From Hydractinia symbiolongicarpus (Eukaryota; Cnidaria; Hydrozoa; Anthoathecata; Hydractiniidae), in the NCBI RefSeq assembly GCF_029227915.1, contig NC_079885.1, forward strand, positions 27,407,001 through 27,471,000: a stretch of 64,000 nucleotides of DNA, written 5' to 3'. Positions 14,501 to 24,186 of the stretch are shown in pieces; position 1 is the stretch's first letter, and each line of letters opens with the position of its first letter. The translations under genes were made by a program, and so were the position numbers. A model generated the notes under the pieces. The model was not told the DNA's origin. It saw nothing but the letters and a program-made list of their open reading frames with translations, and searched no databases.

Positions 14501-14582
14501 CAAATAAGTTATTTTGTACTGTGGGACCAGTCCTAGCCGTTATCGCGCGCTGAAGAAATAGAGACAGTTTCAAAAATTACAT
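11532..14582 (+). repeat. 3 kb satellite duplication, right copy
   Basis: This is the partner of the block at about 7065-10115, including a fourth copy of most of the 1861 bp five-monomer unit (11622-13419). A further three-monomer (1116 bp) repeat follows: material around 14015-14880 recurs around 15131-16000. Sequence between the two large copies (about 10116-11531) belongs to a different subfamily. Confidence 0.85.
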
Positions 14583-17500
14583 GTTAATGACTTTATAACG
14601 GTATCAGTCCGTTTGTGTTACAACGGTTGCGTCACATATTCGAACCAACATGTTGTTAGCGATATTTTTCCGCTATTACTAGGTTGCATCGCTTTTAACA
14701 GTGAAACGATTGGCTGTGGGACTTAATTGAACTGATTTTCGACTGTGACCTTATAAATGTGAAAGTGAGAAAATTGGATTTCAAGAAATAACATTCTTCT
14801 TAATTTGACATGATTGCCGAAACTCAGCAATTACACTGGGCGCTGTGGTAGCACTTCATTTGAATATTTAGATAAAAAAGTCATTTTTACTGTGGGACAA
14901 ATCCTAGCCGTTAGCGCGCGCTGAAGAAATAGAGACAGTTTCAAAAACTCCATTTCATTGACTTTCTAACGGTGTCAATCCGTTTGAGTTACAACAGTTC
15001 CCTCACATATTTGTACCATGATGTACTTAACGATATTTTTCCGATATTACGAGGTTGCATCACTTTTAACAGTGAAACGATTGACTGTGGGACTTAGTAT
15101 AACTGATTTTGGACTTTGACTTTATGAATGTCATAAATGAGCCAATTGGACTCCAAGAAATAACACACCTCTTAATTTGACATGATTGTCGGAACTCAGC
15201 GATTTAACTGGACACTGTGGTAGCGCTTTATTTAAGAATTTAGATGAAAAAGTCATTTTTACTGTGGGACAAATCCTAGCCGTTAGCGCGCGCTGAAGAA
15301 ATAGAGACATTTTAAAAAACTCCATTTCATTGACTTTCAATCGGTGTCAATCCATTTGAGTTACATCGGATGCGTCACACATTCGTACCAACATGTATTC
15401 AATGATTTTTTTCCGGTGTTACGAGGTTGCATCACTTTTAACAGTAAAATGATTGACTGTGGGACTTAATTGAACTGATCTTGCACTTTGACCCCCTTAA
15501 TGTGATAAATGAGACAATTGGACTCCAAGAAAGAACATTCTTCTTAATTTGACATGATTGCCGGAACTCAGCGATTACACTGGGCGCTAGGGTAGCGCTT
15601 TATTTGAAAATGTAGACAAATAAGTTATTTTGTACTGTGGGACCAGTCCTAGCCGTTATCGCGCGCTGAAGAAATAGAGACAGTTTCAAAAATTACATGT
15701 TAATGACTTTATAACGGTATCAGTCCGTTTGTGTTACAACGGTTGCGTCACATATTCGAACCAACATGTTGTTAGCGATATTTTTCCGCTATTACTAGGT
15801 TGCATCGCTTTTAACAGTGAAACGATTGGCTGTGGGACTTAATTGAACTGATTTTCGACTGTGACCTTATAAATGTGAAAGTGAGAAAATTGGATTTCAA
15901 GAAATAACATTCTTCTTAATTTGACATGATTGCCGAAACTCAGCAATTACACTGGGCGCTGTGGTAGCACTTCATTTGAATATTTAGATAAAAAAGTCAT
16001 TTTTACTGTGGGACAAATCCTAGCCGTTAGCGCGCGCTGAAGAAATAGAGACAGTTTCAAAAACTCCATTTCATTGACTTTCTAACGGTGTCAATCCGTT
16101 TGAGTTACAACAGTTCCCTCACATATTTGTACCATGATGTACTTAACGATATTTTTCCGATATTACGAGGTTGCATCACTTTTAACAGTGAAACGATTGA
16201 CTGTGGGACTTAGTATAACTGATTTTGGACTTTGACTTTATGAATGTCATAAATTAGCCAATTGGACTCCAAGAAATAACATACCTCTTAATTTGACATG
16301 ATTGTCGGAACTGAGTGATTACACTGGATCCTTTGGTAGCGCTTCATTTAAAAACTTAGATAAAAAAGTAATTTTTACTGTGGCACAAATCCTAGCCGTT
16401 AGCGCGCGCTGAAGAAATAGAGACGGCTTCAAAAACTCCATTTCATTGACTTTCTAACGGTCTCAATCCGTTTGAGTTACAACAGTTCCGTCACATATTC
16501 GTACCATGATGTACTTAACGATATTTTTCCGATATTACCAGGTTGCATCGCTTTTTACAGTGAAACTATTGACTGTGGGACTTAGTATAACTTGTTTTGG
16601 ACTTTGACTTTATGAATGTGATAAATGAGACAACTGAACTCCAAAAACTAACATTCTTCTTAATTTGACATGATTGCTTGAACTCAGCAGTTACACTGGG
16701 CGCCGTGGCAGCGCTTTTTTAAAAAATTTAGATAAAAAAGTGATTTTTGTACTGTGGGACCAATCCTAGCCGTTATCGCGCGCTGAAGAAATAGAGACAG
16801 TTTCAAAAACTACATTTCAATGATTTTCTAACGGTATCAGTCCGTTTGTGTTTCAACGGTTGCTTCACATATTCGTTCCAACATGTATATAGCGATACTT
16901 TTCCGCTAATATTAGGTTGCATCGCTTTTAACAGTGAAACGATTAACTGTGGGACTTAATTAAACTGATTTTGGACTGTGACCTTATAAATGTGAAAGTG
17001 AGACAATTGGACTTCAAGAAATAACATTCTTCTTAATTTGACATGATTGCCGAAACTCAGCGATTACACTGGCCGCTGTGGAAGCTCTTCATTTAACAGT
17101 TAAGATAAAAAGTTCAGTTTTTACTGTGGGAACAATCCTGGCCGTTAGGACGCACCGAAAAAATGGAGACATTCTCAAAAACTTCAACTCATTGCATTCT
17201 TGGCGGTATCAATCTGTTTGAGTTACAACGGTTGCGTCACATACTCGTACCAACATTTACCTAGCGATACTTTTCTGATATTACTATGTTGCATTGCTTT
17301 TAACAGTGAAACGATTGACTGTGGGACTTAATAAGATAAAGTGGGACTTAAATGTGATAAATGAGACAATTGAACAACAAGAAGTAACATTCTTCTTAAT
17401 TTGACATGATTGCTGTAACTCAGCAGTTACACTGGGCGCTGTGGCAGCGCTTTATTTGAAAATTGAGATAAAAAAGTCATTTTTGCACTGTGGGACCAAT

Positions 17501-18797
17501 CCTAGCCGTTATCGCGCGCTGAAGAAATAGAGACTGTTTCAAAAACACTATTTAATTGACTTTCTAACGGTATCAATCCGTTCCAATTGCAACGGTTCCG
17601 TGACATAGTCGTACCATCATGCACTTAACGATATTTTTCCGATGTTACCAGGTTGCATCGCTTTTAACAGTAAAAAACAATTGACTGTGGGACTTAATTG
17701 AACTGATTTTTGACTTAGATCTGATAAATGTGATAAATGAGACAATTGAACTCCAAGAAATAACATTCTTCTTAATTTGACATGATTGTCGGAACTGAGT
17801 GATTACACTGGATCCTTTGGTAGCGCTTCATATAAAAACTTAGATAAAAAAGTCATTTTTACTGTGGGACAAATCCTAGCTGTTAGCGCGCGCTGAAGAA
17901 ATAGAGACGGCTTCAAAAACTCCATTTCATTTACTTTCTAACGGTGTCAGTCCGTTTGAGTTACAACAGTTGGGTCACATATTCCTACCAACATGTATTT
18001 AGCGATATTTTTCTGATATTACTAGGTTACATTGCTTTTAACACTGAAAGGATTGACTGTGGGACTTAATTGAAGTGATTTTGGACTTTGACCTCCTCAA
18101 TGTGATAAATGAGACAATTGGATCCAAGAAATAACATTCTTCTTAATTTGAAATGATTGCTGGAATTTAGCAATTTCACTGGGCGCTGTGGTAGCGCTTT
18201 ATTTAAAAGTTTAGATAAGTAAGTCATTTTGTACTGTTGGACCCATCCTAGCCGTTAGCGCGCGCTGAAGAAACAGAACCATTTTCAAAAACTACATTTC
18301 ATTGACTTTCAAACGGTGTCAATCCGCTTGAGTTACAACGTTTGTGTCACATATTCGTACCAACATGTACTTAGTGATTTTTTTCCGGTATTACTAGGTT
18401 GCATCGCTTTTAACAGTGAAACGATTGACTGTGGGACTTAACTGAACTGATTTTGGACTGTGACCTTATAAATGTGATAAGTAAGACAATTGGAATGCAA
18501 GAAGTAACATTCTTCTTAATTTGACATGATTGCCGGAACTCAGCGGTTACACTGGTCGCTGTGGTAGCACTTCATTTAAAAATTTAGATAAAAAGTCATT
18601 TTTTACTGTGGGACCAATCCTAGCTGTTAGCGCGCGCTGAAGAAATAGAGACAGTTTTAAAAACTACTTTTCAATGACTTTCGAACGGTATCAGTCCGTT
18701 TGAGTTACAACGGTTGCGTCTTATGTTTGTACCAACAAATAGTTAGTGATTTTTTTCCGATATTACTAAGTTGTATCGCTTTTAACAGTGAAACGAT

Positions 18798-19422
18798 GGT
18801 AACATTTTTGGTAACGGTTTTGAAACTGTTCCTATTTATTCAGCGCGTGCTAACGGCCAGGATTAGTCCCACAGTAAAAAATAACTGATTTATCCAAATT
18901 TTTAAGTGAATCACTACCACAACGCCCAGTGTAATCGCTGAATTCCAGCAATCATTTCAAATTAAAAAGAATGTTTTTCCTTGGAGTCCAACTCGCTCAA
19001 TTATCGCATTTATAAGGGCACAGTCCAGAATCAGTTCAATTAAGTCACACAGTCAATCGTTTCACTGTTAAAAGCGATACAACCTGGTAATATCGGAAAA
19101 ATATCGTTAAGTACATGATGGTACGAATATGTGACGGAACCGTTGTAATTGAAACCGACTGATACCGTTAGAAAGTCAATTAAATGGAGTTTTTGAAACT
19201 GTCTCTATTTCTTCAGCGCGCAATAACGGCTAGGATTGGTCCCACAGTACAAAATGACTTATTTATCTAAACTTTTAAATAAAGCTGTACCACAGCGCCC
19301 AGCGAAATCGGTAAATTTTAGCAATCATGTCAAATTAATAAAAATGTTAATTCTTGGACTCCAATTGTCTCATTTATCACATTTATAAGTTTACAGTCCA
19401 AAATCAGTTCAATTAAGTCAAT
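18798..19422 (-). repeat. Inverted satellite block (about 1.7 monomers)
   Basis: The array switches orientation here. Forward sequence runs to the AAACGAT at 18797. The following bases then read as the reverse complement of the satellite: GTCCCACAGT, CGCGCTAACGGCC, GGAGTCCAA and TTTCACTGTTAAAAGCGAT all appear in reverse order. At about 19420 the strand flips back at the join AATTAAGTC / AATATTCGTACC. The left junction carries a short diverged stretch (GGTAACATTTTTGG). The forward open frame at 18700-18888 merely spans the junction. Confidence 0.92.
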
Positions 19423-22400
19423 ATTCGTACCATAATGTATTTAGCGATGTTATTCGGATATTACTAGGTTGTATCGCGTTTAACAGTAAAAAGATTGACT
19501 GTGGGACCTAATATAAATGATTTTGGTTTTGACTTTATGAATGTGATAAATGAGACAATTGAACTCCAAGGAATAACATTCTTCTTAATTAGACATGATT
19601 GCTTGAACTCAGAAGTTACACTGGGCGCTGGGGCAGCGCTTTATTAAAAAACTTAGACAAAAAAGTGATTTTTGTACTGTGGCACCAATCCTAGCCGTTA
19701 TCGCGCGCTGAAGAAATAGAGACAGTTTCAAAAACTTCATTAAAATGACTTTCTAACGGTATCACTCCGTTTCAATTACAACGGTTCCGTCACATATTCG
19801 TACCATCATGTACTTAACGATATTTTCCCGATATTACCAGGTTGCATCGCTTTTAACAGTAAAACGATTGACTGTGGCACTTAATTGAACTGATTTTTTA
19901 TTTTGATCTGATAAATGTGATAAATGAGACAATTGGACTCCAAGAAATAACATTCTTCTTAACTCGACAGCGCTTTATTAAAAAATTTAGACAAAAAAGT
20001 GATTTTTGTACTGTGGCACCAATCCTAGCCGTTATCGCGCGCTGAAGAAATAGAGACAGTTTCAAAAACTTCATTAAAATGACTTTCTAACGGTATCACT
20101 CCGTTTCAATTACAACGGTTCCGTCACATATTCGTACCATCATGTACTTAACGATATTTTCCCGATATTACCAGGTTGCATCGCTTTTAACAGTAAAACG
20201 ATTGACTGTGGCACTTAATTGAACTGATTTTTTATTTTGATCTGATAAATGTGATAAATGAGACAATTGGACTCCAAGAAATAACATTCTTCTTAACTCG
20301 ACAGCGCTTTATTAAAAAATTTAGACAAAAAAGTGATTTTTGTACTGTGGCACCAATCCTAGCCGTTATCGCGCGCTGAAGAAATAGAGACAGTTTCAAA
20401 AACTTCATTAAAATGACTTTCTAACGGTATCACTCCGTTTCAATTACAACGGTTCCGTCACATATTCGTACCATCATGTACTTAACGATATTTTCCCGAT
20501 ATTACCAGGTTGCATCGCTTTTAACAGTAAAACGATTGACTGTGGCACTTAATTGAACTGATTTTTTATTTTGATCTGATAAATGTGATAAATGAGACAA
20601 TTGGACTCCAAGAAATAACATTCTTCTTAACTCGACAGCGCTTTATTCAAAAATTTAGATAAAAAAGTCATTTTTGTACTGTGGCTCCAATCCTAGACGT
20701 TATCGCTCGCTGAAGAAACAGAGACAGTTTCAAAAACTCCTTTATATTGACTTTCTAACGGTATGAGTCTGTTTCAATTACAACGGTTTCGTCACATATT
20801 CGTACCATCAAGTACTTAACGATATTTTCCCGATATTACCAGGTTGCATCGCTTTTAACAGTAAAACGATTGACTGTGGCACTTAATTGAACTGATTTTT
20901 TATTTTGATCTGATAAATGTGATAAATGAGACAATTGGACTCCAAGAAATAACATTCTTCTTAACTCGACAGCGCTTTATTCAAAAATTTAGATAAAAAA
21001 GTCATTTTTGTACTGTGGCTCCAATCCTAGACGTTATCGCTCGCTGAAGAAACAGAGACAGTTTCAAAAACTCCTTTATATTGACTTTCTAACGGTATGA
21101 GTCTGTTTCAATTACAACGGTTTCGTCACATATTCGTACGATCATGTACTTAACGATATTTTTCCGATGTTACCAGGTTGCATCGCTTTTAACAGTAAAA
21201 CGATTAACTGTGGGACTTAATTGAACTGATTTTTGACTTTCATCTGATAAATGTAATAAATGAGACAATTGGACTCCAAGAAATAACATTCTTCTTAACT
21301 CGACATGATTGTCGGAACTCAGCGATTACACGTGACCCCGTGGTAGCGCTTCATTTAAAAATTTAGATAAATAAGTCTTTTCTTAGTGTGGGACCAATCC
21401 TGGCCGTTAGCACGCGCCAAGAAAATAGAGACAGTTTCAAAAACTCCATTTCATTGACTTTCTAACAGTATCAGTCTGTTTGAGTGACAACGCTTCCGTC
21501 ACATACCCGCACCAACATTTACTTAGCGATATTTTTCTGATATTGCCAGGTTGCATCGCTTTTAACAGTGAAACGATTGACTGTGGGACTTAATTGAACT
21601 AATTTTGGACTTTGAAGTCATAAATGTGATAAATGAGACAATTGGACCCAAGAAATAACATTATTCTTAATATGACATGATTGACGGAACTCAGCGATTA
21701 CACTAGACGCTGTGGTAGCGCTTCATTTAAAAATTTAGATAAGAAAGTCATTTTTGTACTATGGGACCAATCCTAGCCGTTATCGCGCGCTGAAGAAATA
21801 GAGACAGCTTCAAAAACTCCATTTAATTGACTTTCTAACGGTATCAGTCCGTTTCAATTACAACGGCTCCGTCACATATCCGTACCATCATGAACTTAAC
21901 GATGTTTTTCCGGTGTTACCAGGTTGCATCGCTTTTAACAGTAAATTCCTGACTGTGGGACTTAATTGAACTGATCTTGGACTTTGACTTTATGAATGTG
22001 CTAAATGAGACAATTGAACTCCAAGAAATAACATTCTTCTTAACTCGACATGATTGTCGGAGCTCAGCGATTACAATGGACCCTGTGGTAGCGCTTCATT
22101 TAAAAATTTAGATAAATAAGTCATTTTTAATGTGGGAAAAATCCTACCTGTTAGAGCGCGCTGAAGAAATAGAGACATTTTAAAAAACTCCATTTCATTG
22201 ACTTTCTATCGGTGTCAATCCGTTTGAGTTACATCGGTTGCGTCACACATTCGTACCAACATGTACTCAATGATTTTTTTCCAATATTACTAGGTTGCAT
22301 CGCTTTTAACAGTAAAACGATTGACTGTGGGACTTAATTGAACTCTATTTCTAACTGTGTTAATCCGTTTAAGTTACAACGGTTCCGTCACACATTCGTA

Positions 22401-23580
22401 CAAACATGTATTTAGTGATTTTTTCCAAAGTTACTAAGTTGTATCGCTTTTAACAGTGAAACGATTGACTGTGGGACTTAATTGAACTGATTTTGGACTT
22501 TGACCCCCTTAATGTGATCAATGAGACAATTGGACTCCAAGAAATAACATTCTTCTTAATTTGACATTATTGCCGGAACTCAGCGATTACACTGGGCGCT
22601 AGGGTAGCGCTTTATTTGAAAATGTAGACAAATAAGTCTTTTTGTACTGTGGGACCAGTCCTAGCCGTTATCGCGCGCTGAAGAAATAGAGACAGTTTCA
22701 AAAATTACATGTCAATGACTTTATAACGGTATCCATTCGTTTGTGGTACAACGGTTGCGTCACATATTCGAACTAACATGTATTTAGCGATATTTTTCCG
22801 CTATTTCTAGGTTGCATCGCTTTTAACAGTGAAACGATTGGCTGTGGGACTTAATTGAACTGATATCGGACTGTGACCTTATAAATGTAAAAGTGAGAAA
22901 ATTGGATTTCAAGAAATAACATTCTTCTTAATTTGACATGATTGCCGAAACTCAGCAATTACACTGGGCGCTGTGGTAGCACTTCATTTGAATATTTAGA
23001 TAAAAAAGTCATTTTTACTGTGGGACAAATCCTAGCCCTTAGCGCGCTGAAGAAATAGAGACAGTTTCAAAAACTCCATTTCATTGACTTTCTAACAGTG
23101 TCAGTCTGTTTGAGTGACGACGGTTCCGTCACATAATCGTACGAAGAATTACTTAGCGATATTTTTCTGATATTACTAGGTTGCATTGCCTTCAATAGTG
23201 AAACGATTGAATGTGGGACGTAATTGAACTAACTTCGGACTGTGACCTGATAAATGTGATAAATGAGCCAATTGGACTCCAAGAAATAACATACCTCTTA
23301 ATTTGACATGATTGTCGGAACTTAGCGATTTAACGGGACCCTGTGGTAGCGCTTCATTTAAGAATTTAGATGAAAAAGTCATTTTTACTGTGGGACAAAT
23401 CCTAGCCGTTAGCGCGCGCTGAAGAAATAGAGACAGTTTCAAAAACTCCATTTCATTGACTTTCTAACTGTGTCAATCCGTTTGAGTTACAACGGTTCCT
23501 TCACATATTTGTACCATGATGTACTTAACGATATTTTTCCGATATTACAAGGTTGCATCGCTTTTAACAGTGAAACGATT
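19423..23580 (+). repeat. 372 bp satellite array, segment B
   Basis: Forward-orientation satellite up to hAT copy 1. It contains the run of shortened monomers listed separately, and a monomer with a large internal deletion at about 22345, where TTAATTGAACT is joined directly to CTATTTCTAACTGTG (roughly 235 bp missing). The final monomer is cut at AAACGATT by the transposon. Open frames such as 23176-23451 (reverse) run through the satellite and are not genes. Confidence 0.93.
19630..21300 (+). repeat. Run of 334 bp shortened monomers
   Basis: The junction AACTCGACAGCGCTT appears at 19961, 20295, 20629 and 20963, an exact 334 bp spacing. Compared with the next full-length monomer, where AACTCGACATGATTG is intact at about 21298, about 40 bp between AACTCGACA and GCGCTT are missing. 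Two sequence types are each repeated next to each other: one with GTGGCACCAATCCTAG and one with GTGGCTCCAATCCTAGACG. The deleted monomer was therefore amplified locally in tandem. Confidence 0.92.
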
Positions 23581-24186
23581 CAGGCGCGGATTTAGACTAG
23601 GTCGACCCTGTCACGCAACCTAGTAAAAAAATGCCAAGGATTGAAATCGAATTCTGTCGAATTTACCCAGAATCTGAAGATGGAAGTATTTCTCCTTGTT
23701 TTCTCATAACGCGAATTGGATCAACCTATGTTGACCTGACCTGTGTTAGCCAGTCTTCGCTCTAGGTTATCCCGCGAAGCTTTTACCGTCGACTAGAATC
23801 AAACCTATGTGGGCCCGACCTATTTTGAGTCAGAAATTTTGAAGTCAGCCCAGTCTTGGCTCTAGGTTATCCCGCGAGGCTTTTACCGTCGACAAGAATC
23901 AAACCTATTTTGGCCTGACCTATTTTTAGTCAGAAATTTTGAAGCCAGCCAGTCTTGGCTCTAGGTTATCCCGTGAGGCTTTCACCATACACTAGAGTCA
24001 ACCTATCTTGGCCTGACCTATTTTTAGTCAGAAATTTTGAAGCCAGCCAGTCTTGGCTCTAGGTTATCCCGTGAGGCTTTCACCGTTGACTAGAATCAAC
24101 CTATGTGGGCCTGACCTATTTTTAGTCAGAAATTTTAAACAAACCTGTCAAAATTTGTAGCATGTTGGTATAAATATAAGTAAGGC
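23581..24186 (+). promoter_or_regulatory. hAT 5' subterminal and promoter region
   Basis: This non-coding 606 bp holds, in order: the terminus; a perfect 7 bp inverted repeat ACTAGGT (23596-23602) / ACCTAGT (23618-23624); a region near 23640-23747 without obvious structure; four 98-100 bp direct repeats; and a TATAAATA box at 24169-24176. The TATA box is only 11 bp upstream of the first ATG (24187). A start site 25-30 bp downstream of it would fall after that ATG and favour the ATG at 24214, whose context AACATGG is good. Subterminal repeats of this kind are typical transposase binding sites in hAT elements; here that role is inferred. Confidence 0.6.
23748..24137 (+). repeat. 98-100 bp subterminal tandem repeat, four units (copy 1)
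   Basis: TCTAGGTTATCCC begins at 23761, 23861, 23960 and 24058. Each unit contains CCAGTCTTGGCTCTAGG, a GTCGACTAGAATCAA-like segment, CCTGACCTATTTTTAGTCAG and AAATTTTGAAG. The two left units have TCCCGCGA and the two right ones TCCCGTGAGGCTTTCACC, so they have diverged pairwise. hAT copy 3 has only three units. Confidence 0.93.

Larger units (their letters stand above)
1..18797 (+). repeat. 372 bp satellite array, segment A
   Basis: This is a head-to-tail array of about 50 diverged monomers. Phase can be followed by the motif TACTGTGGGAC followed by CAATCCTAGCCGTTA (or a variant), at 3, 375, 748, 1119 and onward, giving a period of 371-373 bp. In order, a monomer holds: ACTGTGGGAC, a CpG-rich GCGCGC patch, GAAATAGAGACAG, TTGACTTTCTAACGG, GTCACATATTCGTACC, GCGATATTTTTCCG, a second ACTGTGGGAC, GACAATTGGACTCC, TTCTTCTTAATTTGACATG and GGGCGCTGTGGTAGCGCTT. 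Several subfamilies alternate, recognisable at ACATGTATTTAGCG versus TGATGTACTTAACG and at GACGCACCG versus GCGCGCTGAAG. No host gene is seen. Short open frames in it (for example at 9548-9757, 14015-14224 and 15131-15340, reverse) are copies of one satellite frame and are not genes. A local rearrangement at about 17325-17350 replaces part of one monomer. Confidence 0.95.

Noticed and set aside
1-23580. Short open frames in the satellite on both strands (for example 246-440, 1666-1917, 9548-9757, 23176-23451) as conserved small proteins
   Set aside because: They recur only because the satellite recurs, shift or break in many monomers, and show no pattern of codon conservation.
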